Below are positions 1 to 5,938 of a stretch of DNA of 11,209 nucleotides, in pieces. The position numbers and the translations under genes are program-made. Positions within the stretch are counted from its first letter, which is position 1. Each line of letters begins with the position of its first letter. Below the pieces are notes generated by a model that saw nothing but the letters and a program-made list of their open reading frames with translations, was not told the origin of the DNA and searched no databases. Source of the stretch: Eutrophocola sp049446715 (GTDB taxonomy: Bacteria > Pseudomonadota > Gammaproteobacteria > Pseudomonadales > Pseudohongiellaceae); assembly GCA_049446715.1 (NCBI GenBank), contig JBMTQX010000079.1:1-11209 (forward strand). Direction: 5' to 3'.

Positions 1-55
1 GAGCGTTGCCCTCCGGAGGCAAAGGTCATAGGTTCGAATCCTATCGGGCGCGCCA
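1..55 (+). tRNA. tRNA-Arg (anticodon CCG), 3' portion only
   Basis: The gene is cut by the left window edge, so the acceptor 5' strand and most of the D arm are missing. The anticodon stem TTGCC/GGCAA encloses the loop CTCCGGA, with anticodon CCG at 13-15. The T arm is ATAGG (28-32), loop TTCGAAT (33-39), CCTAT (40-44). The acceptor 3' strand is at 45-51, with discriminator G52 and an encoded CCA at 53-55. The visible part closely resembles the E. coli tRNA-Arg(CCG) gene from memory. It reads CGG codons. The anticodon loop and T loop are canonical, so this part looks functional. No copy of its 3' end recurs in the window, so there is no sign of an integrated element using it as an attachment site. 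Confidence 0.95.
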
Positions 56-144
56 AATAACTATCTCTCTGGAAGGGGTATTTTTTGGGCGGCCATCACG
101 TTGATTGCTGTATTCATGGCGAGCACTCGGCCCTTTTGAGCGCA

Positions 145-681
145 CTACCGAGATGCCATTTCTTCCTGCAGCACGTTATACCGGTCGACTAGCTGCTTGA
201 AGCCTTCATTCTGACGTACCAGCCGTTCCATTTTTTCCTTTAACTGTCGATCCATGTAATCCATCTGGGCCACACCGGCACCGCCAATGCTGGCGCCGGC
301 AAAGCCGCCGACACCATCGGCATCCTTGCCAATATCACGCAGCATCAGGTTGGCCTGTTCGTTCTGGGCAGTGGCGAAATAGGCCGGACCACAGACACGT
401 TCGCGAATCTTCGATTGCCAGCGTTTGACGTACTTGCACTTGATATCAAAGCGTTCGTCATCATTGAGTTCGTTGAAGCGGTCAAACATGGCCTCGCGGG
501 CACGATTGAATTCACGCCGCAGCTTGGTCATGGACATAGGTTTTTCTGCCTCAATCTCTTCTGGGGCATTCTGGGCCTGGCTGGTGGTCACTAGGGAGCC
601 GGTCATATGCAGTATCAGCACGAGCGCGGACAGGGACAGGGTGTGTTTTTTGCGTTGTCTGGAGATATCGCGTGTGATCAT
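145..681 (-). CDS. Exported two-cysteine protein of unknown function (downstream paralogue)
   Basis: This 178-aa protein has a basic start followed by a hydrophobic stretch (about residues 14-32) and a likely signal-peptidase site near SQA-QN (34-38), so it is probably periplasmic or secreted. The mature part has a charged helical region, the conserved block LNDDERFD (72-79), two cysteines 15 residues apart (C82 and C97) with KRWQSKIRERVC between them, a glycine-rich stretch (about 121-137), and an amphipathic, probably coiled-coil C-terminus. The cysteines could form a disulphide (inference). It is a clear paralogue of the gene immediately upstream. Its ATG overlaps that gene's stop (ATGA at 681-678), so the two are translationally coupled. 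It ends in TAG. I recall similar proteins in marine Gammaproteobacteria but know no assigned function. Confidence 0.85.
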   Translation of the reverse strand: MITRDISRQRKKHTLSLSALVLILHMTGSLVTTSQAQNAPEEIEAEKPMSMTKLRREFNRAREAMFDRFNELNDDERFDIKCKYVKRWQSKIRERVCGPAYFATAQNEQANLMLRDIGKDADGVGGFAGASIGGAGVAQMDYMDRQLKEKMERLVRQNEGFKQLVDRYNVLQEEMASR

Positions 682-1274
682 TTTTCGAACCGTTGTTTGC
701 GAGTTTCTTCGAGGGTTTCAGTGAGAGCGTTGTATTCACCCATGGCCTGTCTGAATTCGGGGTGTGCTTTAAAAAGAGTTTTCATGCGTTCCGCAAACTG
801 TTCATTGAAATAATCCATTTGCGTGACACCGGGTGCACCGCGAGTTGCACCGACAAAACTAAACTGGCCGAGCAACATTTCGGCCTCCTCTTCCTGGGCG
901 TTTTTAAGATACGCCGGACTGCAGACCTGTTCCCGGATCTTAGACTGCCAGCGCCTCACATATTCGCAGTGCACATCAAAGCGGTCATCCTCGTTGAGGA
1001 CATTAAACACATTGAACATGTTTTCCTGAGCTCTGTTGATTTCCAGGCGCAGGTTGCGCAGGGATTCCGGCGCGTTGACGATGATTTCTTCGGGCAGATT
1101 CGATGACTGTGCGCTGGTCACAGGGGTAACCAGAACGCTCACCAGCAGTGTGAGTCCTGTGATAATGATTGGCATTTTGCTGACGGTTTTACTGAAGACC
1201 GTGGTACTGCGAAACACCCGTTTCCCCAGAGCAAACGTTGCACTATTGGTGACAGTCATCGGGTTATCTTTCAT
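678..1274 (-). CDS. Exported two-cysteine protein of unknown function (upstream paralogue)
   Basis: This 198-aa protein shares its architecture with the next gene: an N-terminal export signal, then LRNLRLEINRAQENMF (72-87), LNEDDRFD (93-100), C103 and C118 joined by RRWQSKIREQVC, PAYLKNAQ (120-127), and a helical tail containing QMDYFNEQ. The Cys spacing of 15 is identical in both proteins. The start is uncertain. ATG at 1274 gives a 33-residue basic extension, while ATG at 1175 (MPIIITGLTLLVSVLVTPVTSAQ region) gives a textbook signal peptide ending TSA-QS. Neither has a convincing Shine-Dalgarno sequence. The gene is the first of a two-gene unit transcribed away from the outer-membrane protein gene at 1450. 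Function is unknown; a cell-envelope location is inferred. Confidence 0.82.
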   Translation of the reverse strand: MKDNPMTVTNSATFALGKRVFRSTTVFSKTVSKMPIIITGLTLLVSVLVTPVTSAQSSNLPEEIIVNAPESLRNLRLEINRAQENMFNVFNVLNEDDRFDVHCEYVRRWQSKIREQVCSPAYLKNAQEEEAEMLLGQFSFVGATRGAPGVTQMDYFNEQFAERMKTLFKAHPEFRQAMGEYNALTETLEETRKQRFEK

Positions 1275-1449
1275 GCAGGGCGTTGCCAGAGTCTAATCGT
1301 ATACAGGACCGATTTCCACACGAGTCCTTGCATCCAGAGAGCAAGGGGTGCCGACAAACGACCTGGCTGGTCAATCCACATTGTTTTCACATTGGCTGGC
1401 TTCCCACCTCCGGGGCATCCACTGATAATGGGAAAAAACCAGAAAAATC
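1275..1449. promoter_or_regulatory. Divergent intergenic region between the paralogue pair and the outer-membrane protein gene
   Basis: This 175-bp stretch must hold promoters for both directions because the flanking genes diverge. On the plus strand GATAAT (1424-1429) resembles a -10 box, but no good -35 lies 16-18 bp upstream. On the minus strand TACGAT, within TGTATACGAT (about 1299-1308), resembles a -10, again without a clear -35. No palindrome or known operator was recognised. The Shine-Dalgarno signal for the plus-strand gene is weak. Confidence 0.4.
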
Positions 1450-3630
1450 ATGCGCAAAGCCTTCCCCCTCTTTATCTGTTTCCTCAGCATCGCTCCGCTG
1501 GCCCTGGCCCAGAGGCCGCAGGCAGGCCAGTCTGTGCAGGTGGGGCAGGGCCGTGACCAGAAAAGCATTGCCATGGTGCGCGCTGATACGCCACCGGTCA
1601 TCGATGGTGTGCTGGATGATGCGGTGTGGGACACTGCGGCGGTGGTGGATGAGTTTCACCAGATCATTCCGGTCGAATACAACGCACCCACCGAGCGGAC
1701 CGAGGTTTACTTGCTCTATGACGATGATGCTTTTTATGTCGGGGTAAAAAACTTCATAGACCCCGATGAAATCACGGCCAACATCCTCAAGCAGAACACC
1801 ACCATCTTTGGCAGTGACGATTATTTTTCCGTTTCCTTCGATTCCTTCAATACCCAGCGCGGGGGTTACTTTTTTGGCGTCAACCCGAATGGTGTGCGCG
1901 CCGATGGTCTGTACCGCAATATCTCCCAGTTCTACGGAGACTGGGATTCCATTTATTACGCCGAGACCAGCATAGTAGAGGATGGCTGGATTGCCGAGTT
2001 CGAGATTCCCTTCAAGTCCCTTTCCTTTGATCCCAACAATGACACCTGGGGACTGAATTTTTCCCGGCGTATCCAGTCGCACAACGAGCAGATGGTGTGG
2101 GTCAGCAATGACCGCCGTTTTGATCCCAGCAGTGCTGGCCTGGCTACCGGCCTGACGGGCATGCGCCAGGGCCTCGGCCTCGACATCGTGCCTTCCACCA
2201 GTGTGACCCATGACAAAAATTATGTCTCCGGCACGTCGGATACTCACTTTGAACCGTCCCTGGATGTGTTCTACAAACTGACGTCGGGGCTGAACGCTTC
2301 CATGACAGTGAATACGGATTTTTCCGCCACCGAAATTGATGATCGCCAGGTAAATCTGACGCGTTTTAGCCTGTTTTTTCCGGAGAAACGCGACTTCTTC
2401 CTGCGCGAGGCTGACATTTTTGAATTCGGCCGTCTGAATCAGAATGGCCGCCCATTCTTTTCCCGCCGCATTGGGCTCAGTCGTTCAGGGCAATCCATCG
2501 ATCTGGAATTGGGTGGCAAGATCAGTGGCCGTATCGGCGACTGGGAACTGGGTGCGCTGACCATTCGCCAGGATGAGGCGACCGGCGTCGCAGCTGATAC
2601 CTTGTCCGTGCTGCGGGTGAGAAAAGGGCTGTTAGCCGAGTCGCAGATTGGGGTAATTGCGACCGAGGGCAATCCAACGTCCAATCTCGATAACTCACTG
2701 GCTGGAGTCGATTTTCTTTATCGCAACTCCAATATCGGCGAAGGCCGCATCTTTGAAGTGTCGAGCTGGTTTCAGCAGTCCGATACTGAAGGCATTGACC
2801 GGGACGATCGCGCGGCAGGCATCAATGTTGCCTTTCCCAGTCAGGAAGGACTGACCGGTGCAGTTGGCTTCAACCGCTTTGAAGACAACTTCAATCCCGC
2901 CCTCGGTTTTGCCAACCGTGTCGGGGTGGGCCAGACCAGTGCCGAGATCAATTACAACTGGCGTCCGGACACGGGGCCGTTCCAGTCCCTCTATTTCAGT
3001 GCCGAGTGGGAGCGGTTTGATGACTCCGCCGGCAACCTGCAGTCAGAGGGCTTTTCCGTGACGCCCCTGGAACTCACCACCAACATCGGTGATGGCCTGT
3101 TCCTGCGCTCCAACTTCGACAAGGAAGTGCTGGTCACACCATTCCAGATCTATCCGGGCGTTGTGCTCGCCCCTGGCGAATATGACTTTGAAAACCACGG
3201 TATTGAATTTCGTACAGCGAACTTTCGCAAGATCACGGGTCGTACCGCCTTTATCAAGGGCACGTTCTGGAGCGGCACGCAGGAACGCGTGTTTGGCAAC
3301 GTCACCTGGACACCCTCACCACGCATTCGTGCCAACGTTGGCTTCAATATCACCAATGCCAAACTGCCGGAAGGCAATTTCATTACCCGCCTGCTGACTG
3401 CCGGGTTTGATTATGTGTTTTCAAACAAGCTGTCCCTGGTCAACCTGGTGCAGTATGACAATGTCAGCGAAAATCTGGGGATCAATATGCGCCTGAACTG
3501 GATTCCGGTCCCGGGCCAGGAGTTCTTCTTTGTGGTGAATCACAACATGGAAGATGTCGATCGCGATAACCGTTTTCATTCGCTGGCCTCTACCGTCACG
3601 GCCAAGTTCAGTTATACCTTCCGTTATTAG
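1450..3630 (+). CDS. Outer-membrane beta-barrel protein with N-terminal CBM9-like domain (DUF5916-type)
   Basis: This 726-aa protein has a clean signal peptide (1-20, cleavage ALA-QRP). The CBM9-like domain (about 45-225) begins with PPVIDGVLDDAVW (48-60) and includes TEVYLLYDDDAFYVGVK (84-100). It is followed by the signature typical of the DUF5916 family, TRFSLFFPEKRDFFLREADI (304-323), and a C-terminal half of alternating aromatic/polar strands. The chain ends in FSYTFRY, with a terminal aromatic residue as in BAM-assembled barrels. The length fits the family. The biochemical role is not established: the CBM9-like fold suggests glycan or other ligand contact at the outer membrane, sometimes proposed for uptake or adhesion (inference). 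It is transcribed alone, divergent from the two-cysteine pair, and ends in TAG. Confidence 0.9.
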   Translation: MRKAFPLFICFLSIAPLALAQRPQAGQSVQVGQGRDQKSIAMVRADTPPVIDGVLDDAVWDTAAVVDEFHQIIPVEYNAPTERTEVYLLYDDDAFYVGVKNFIDPDEITANILKQNTTIFGSDDYFSVSFDSFNTQRGGYFFGVNPNGVRADGLYRNISQFYGDWDSIYYAETSIVEDGWIAEFEIPFKSLSFDPNNDTWGLNFSRRIQSHNEQMVWVSNDRRFDPSSAGLATGLTGMRQGLGLDIVPSTSVTHDKNYVSGTSDTHFEPSLDVFYKLTSGLNASMTVNTDFSATEIDDRQVNLTRFSLFFPEKRDFFLREADIFEFGRLNQNGRPFFSRRIGLSRSGQSIDLELGGKISGRIGDWELGALTIRQDEATGVAADTLSVLRVRKGLLAESQIGVIATEGNPTSNLDNSLAGVDFLYRNSNIGEGRIFEVSSWFQQSDTEGIDRDDRAAGINVAFPSQEGLTGAVGFNRFEDNFNPALGFANRVGVGQTSAEINYNWRPDTGPFQSLYFSAEWERFDDSAGNLQSEGFSVTPLELTTNIGDGLFLRSNFDKEVLVTPFQIYPGVVLAPGEYDFENHGIEFRTANFRKITGRTAFIKGTFWSGTQERVFGNVTWTPSPRIRANVGFNITNAKLPEGNFITRLLTAGFDYVFSNKLSLVNLVQYDNVSENLGINMRLNWIPVPGQEFFFVVNHNMEDVDRDNRFHSLASTVTAKFSYTFRY

Positions 3631-3631
3631 G

Positions 3632-3658
3632 TCACACTCATCTTGCGTGAGGCTTTTT
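3632..3658 (+). terminator. Possible weak terminator after the outer-membrane protein gene
   Basis: A short hairpin can form from TCACAC (3632-3637) and GCGTGA (3645-3650) with one mismatch, or from CTCA (3637-3640) and TGAG (3648-3651). It is followed by GCTTTTT. The stem is short, so intrinsic termination is only plausible. Confidence 0.35.
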
Positions 3659-3837
3659 GAGGACTAAAGCGCCTAATGCGTGACACGGGTTCTGATCAGA
3701 TCCGCATATCATAGTTTAGATAGGTAATAGCGAATTGGTATGGCCAGGACTGGATCAGGGTGCTGGAGTAAAGCGTACATGACATGCCTATAGTTGGCCT
3801 TCATTGAGTGCCCGACACCGGCCAGTAAAGCTTTGTC

Positions 3838-3924
3838 ATGAAAAACACCCCGCCACCGGATTTCGATAATTCTGATCTGCTGACACGTCTGCGTGGCCAG
3901 GAGCATCGCCGCACTGCCCTGTGA
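3838..3924 (+). pseudogene. 28-codon stub resembling the N-terminus of an ECF sigma factor
   Basis: The reading frame gives MKNTPPPDFDNSDLLTRLRG and eight more residues, then TGA. The segment DNSDLLTRLRG recalls the start of ECF sigma factors, where an acidic residue, LL, a basic residue, LR and G precede region 2. Nothing of regions 2-4 follows. The next frame begins with an anti-sigma-like fragment, and sigma/anti-sigma pairs are normally adjacent, which supports the reading. There is no good ribosome binding site. It overlaps the next fragment in a different frame. The match is short, so chance resemblance is quite possible. Confidence 0.3.
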
Positions 3925-4225
3925 TTATCTGGACAGCAATCTCAGTGCAGGACAGCGACTCAGGTTTGTCCTGCACCTGCTGATGTGTGGTTATTGCAGG
4001 GCATGCATCAGGCACCTGAAGCTGACTATCGCCATGATTCTGGGTTTTCTGTTCATTCTTTGGTATGCGCCTGAAATGTCCGTCACACGATTTGCGTTGG
4101 TCCTGTTGTTATCCATTTGCATTTTTGAGGGCATTCGCCACGAAGAGGGCGGGCTGATTGAAGAGTTTGGCGACGGGTGCCAGGCGTACCGCAAGGAAAT
4201 TGGTCTCTTTTTTACCTGTCTGTAA
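3893..4225 (+). pseudogene. Fused remnants: anti-sigma zinc-finger fragment joined to a methyltransferase C-terminal fragment
   Basis: The 110-codon frame (GTG start) joins two unrelated family signatures. Residues about 10-45 (CDYLDSNLSAGQRLRF, then HLLMCGYCRACIRHL) match the putative zinc-finger of anti-sigma factors (zf-HC2, DYLxGxLxxxxRxRFxxHLxxCxxCR), including the HxxxCxxC cluster; the usual first Cys about eight residues before DYL is missing. Residues about 49-110, including MSVTRFALVLLL, RHEEGGLIEEFGDGCQAYRK and a hydrophobic end, match the C-terminus of isoprenylcysteine/MddA-like membrane methyltransferases (EERDLxxxFGxxYxxYRxxVPMLLP). The tyrosine normally after the FGD motif is Cys here, and the catalytic N-terminal membrane part is absent. 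An internal deletion joining two neighbouring genes is the simplest explanation. Expression as a small membrane protein cannot be excluded. Confidence 0.55.
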
Positions 4226-4257
4226 GTGGCAGCACGGATACCTGATCCCTGGCTGCT

Positions 4258-4309
4258 AACACGTCCCTGTCTGTTGACCCCTCCTAAAACAAAAGACAGG
4301 TGACGTGTT
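4258..4309. repeat. 15-bp inverted repeat with single-base bulge (hairpin)
   Basis: The left arm AACACGTCCCTGTCT (4258-4272) pairs completely with 4294-4309 except for one bulged T (4301). The loop is 21 nt. There is no T-run on either side, so it is not a standard terminator. It lies 9 bp upstream of the GGAG ribosome binding site of the 36-codon gene at 4332. CCTGTCTGT also occurs at 4215-4223 at the end of the preceding frame, so AGACAGGT (4294-4301) could alternatively pair with ACCTGTCT (4214-4221). Confidence 0.75.
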
Positions 4310-4331
4310 CGGCTTTCTGGAGAATAACGTC

Positions 4332-4442
4332 ATGCGCAATCCTGAAATCACCCTGGATCGTAAAATGGTCGCACTGGCTTATACCATTGTGATGGTTTAT
4401 ATCGCTTACCAGTCACTGACTTTGTTTCATGATGCTGTATAG
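4332..4442 (+). CDS. 36-residue single-pass membrane microprotein
   Basis: ATG at 4332 is preceded by GGAG (4319-4322) with 9-nt spacing, one of the better ribosome binding sites in the window. The product begins MRNPEITLDRKMVALAYTIV, continues with a hydrophobic segment (about residues 12-31), and ends LFHDAV before TAG. The basic residues before the hydrophobic stretch suggest the N-terminus stays in the cytoplasm (positive-inside rule). I do not recognise the family. The gene sits directly after a strong inverted repeat that could control its transcript. It is short, so coding status rests on the ribosome binding site and the clean membrane segment. Confidence 0.5.
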   Translation: MRNPEITLDRKMVALAYTIVMVYIAYQSLTLFHDAV

Positions 4443-4463
4443 GCAGGATGTGCCTGGTGTCGA

Positions 4464-4524
4464 TTCGTGATCTTGTAGCGGCGCCGGGTATAATCCCCGC
4501 CAGGAAGTAACCATGGTTTCCTGG
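4464..4524 (+). promoter_or_regulatory. Candidate promoter and operator for the MFS transporter gene
   Basis: A perfect -10 box TATAAT lies at 4489-4494. The best -35 is weak (TTCGTG, 4464-4469, 19-bp spacer). Right at the expected start point is an inverted repeat CCAGGAA (4500-4506) / TTCCTGG (4518-4524), with a perfect palindrome AACCATGGTT (4509-4518) inside. That placement suits a repressor site or a 5' hairpin. The gene starts at 4609. Confidence 0.4.
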
Positions 4525-4608
4525 TTGGCACTGAACAACAAAGCATGCCATGTTGAGCCACAGGCACTGGCATAATAGTGCTTTAGACAGTCTGATTAAG
4601 AGTTACCA

Positions 4609-5793
4609 TTGAACATCCTTCATCGCAATGTCCCGCTCCTGGCCGTGGCCCAGGCCCTGATGATGAGCTGCAATTCGCTTATGGTTGCCACAGCCGCACT
4701 GGTCGGCTACAGCCTGGCGCAGGACAAGTCCCTGGCCACCCTGCCGCTGGCCAGCCAGTTCATTGCAGTGATGTGCACCAGTATTCCGGCGGCGATGGTG
4801 ATGCAGCGGATCGGGCGTAAGAAAGCCTTCCTGGTAGCGTGTTTTTTCGGTGCCGGCGGCGGCCTGCTGACCAGCACCGCCATACTTAATCATAACTTCT
4901 GGCTGTTCGTCATGGGCGTTGCCCTGGTCGGTGTGTTCAACGGTTTCGGCAACTATTTCCGCTTCACCGCGGCTGACAGCGTGGAGTTGCCGTACAAAAG
5001 TCGTGCTGTGTCTTACACCATGCTGGGCGGGGTGGTGGCGGCGATACTCGGGCCCACCCTGGCGCGGGTGTCGCGGGAATGGATTAGCGGTGCCGAGTTT
5101 GCCGGCAGCTACATGACGGCAATCCTGCTGTATGTCGGCATATTCGGGGTGTTGAGCTTCCTGAAAATCGAGGATACCAGTCCCGGTCGGGAGCGCGATT
5201 ATGCTTCCGGGCGCCCGTTGCTGGAGATAGTCCTTCAGCCCAAGTACATCGTGGCACTGATCTGCGGCATGCTGGGCTACGCGGTCATGTCCTTTGTCAT
5301 GACGGCAACCCCCCTGGCCATGAGCCAGGCATCCTTTCTGTTCGATGACACGGCAATCGTTATCCAGTGGCATGTGATGGCGATGTTTGCGCCATCGTTT
5401 TTTACCGGCAACCTGATCGTGCGTTTCGGGGTGTTGCGCATCATGTTCCTCGGAGCACTGTTTGGCCTGACTTGTGTTGCCATCAATTTACTGGGTACAC
5501 AGTTCCTGCATTTCCTGTCTGCGCTGGTGCTGCTTGGCCTGAGCTGGAACTTCCTGTTTGTCGGGGCCACGACCTTGTTGACCGAAACCTACACGAGCGA
5601 AGAGCGCAACAAAGCCCAGGCTGTGAATGACTTTGTGATTTTTTCCTCGGTATCCATCGGTTCCCTGTCCTCGGGAGCCTTGCAGAATGCCTTCGGCTGG
5701 CAGACCGTCAATCAGGGCGCCTTGCTGCCGCTGGCCGTGATTATTGCCGCCATTGTCTGGCTCGCGCTGCGCAAGCCGCCGCCGGCAATTTGA
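4609..5793 (+). CDS. Major facilitator superfamily (MFS) transporter
   Basis: This 394-aa polytopic inner-membrane protein has about 12 hydrophobic segments, the usual MFS size and layout. Between helices 2 and 3 it has an MFS motif-A-like sequence, MQRIGRKKAF (65-74). Helix 4 carries the distinctive GNYFRFTAAD (114-123). A hydrophilic central loop (about 184-204, including SPGRERDYASGRP) separates the two six-helix halves. The start is TTG at 4609, supported by AAGAG (4598-4602) six bases upstream; there is no better ATG in frame nearby. It is probably a proton-coupled importer or exporter. The substrate cannot be told from the sequence, and the neighbours give no help. The gene is intact, ends in TGA, and stands alone between two putative promoter regions. 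Confidence 0.88.
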   Translation: MNILHRNVPLLAVAQALMMSCNSLMVATAALVGYSLAQDKSLATLPLASQFIAVMCTSIPAAMVMQRIGRKKAFLVACFFGAGGGLLTSTAILNHNFWLFVMGVALVGVFNGFGNYFRFTAADSVELPYKSRAVSYTMLGGVVAAILGPTLARVSREWISGAEFAGSYMTAILLYVGIFGVLSFLKIEDTSPGRERDYASGRPLLEIVLQPKYIVALICGMLGYAVMSFVMTATPLAMSQASFLFDDTAIVIQWHVMAMFAPSFFTGNLIVRFGVLRIMFLGALFGLTCVAINLLGTQFLHFLSALVLLGLSWNFLFVGATTLLTETYTSEERNKAQAVNDFVIFSSVSIGSLSSGALQNAFGWQTVNQGALLPLAVIIAAIVWLALRKPPPAI

Positions 5794-5794
5794 C

Positions 5795-5825
5795 TTGTCA
5801 TGATCCATGTTAATCCTGTTAAGAT
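5795..5825 (+). promoter_or_regulatory. Candidate promoter for the nfeD-slipin-pap operon
   Basis: TTGTCA (5795-5800, one mismatch to consensus) and an extended -10 TGTTAAGAT (5817-5825) are separated by a long 19-bp spacer. The implied leader is about 105 nt. The -35 lies just after the MFS stop codon. Weak evidence only. Confidence 0.3.
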
Positions 5826-5899
5826 GATTTCAGGCTACGGTTAACTGACCGTTTCCGTGACTGCAGGATTTCGTGGTCGCAGGATGGCAACATGAATAG

Positions 5900-5914
5900 C
5901 TGTCAGGATGACAG
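5900..5914 (+). repeat. Perfect 6-bp hairpin in the nfeD leader
   Basis: CTGTCA (5900-5905), loop GGA, TGACAG (5909-5914). It lies 13 nt before the GGGGGA ribosome binding site of nfeD. Three copies of CAGGAT (5864, 5880, 5904) fall in the same leader, the last one spanning this hairpin's loop. It may be a protein or RNA-structure regulatory site, or chance. Confidence 0.35.
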
Positions 5915-5938
5915 TATGACGATGATCGGGGGATGACC

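Noticed and set aside
1..144. tRNA-Arg as the attachment site of a genomic island
   Set aside because: No integrase follows, no direct repeat of the tRNA 3' end is present in the window, and gene content next to it looks ordinary.
1387..2247. Long minus-strand open frame of 286 codons opposite the outer-membrane protein gene
   Set aside because: It lies fully antisense to a gene with a signal peptide and clear domain motifs. Its translation has no recognisable domain and reflects the codon bias of the sense strand.
3709..3906. Minus-strand 65-codon frame between the outer-membrane protein gene and the anti-sigma remnant
   Set aside because: There is no recognisable motif and no clear ribosome binding site. 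It overlaps the plus-strand remnants. It could be real, but nothing supports it.
4253..4314. Integron attC-like recombination site at the imperfect inverted repeat
   Set aside because: The left side has CTAAC and the right side GTTC, but the outer 7-bp cores do not fit RYYYAAC/GTTRRRY and there is no integrase or cassette array in the window.
4603..5373. Minus-strand open frame of 256 codons opposite the MFS gene
   Set aside because: Its composition is rich in His, Gln and Arg, as expected from the reverse complement of membrane-helix codons. It has no domain or ribosome binding site.
4609..5793. Assigning the MFS protein to a vitamin (riboflavin-type) transporter
   Set aside because: A helix-4 motif looked faintly familiar, but no FMN riboswitch or biosynthetic neighbour is present, so the substrate is left open.
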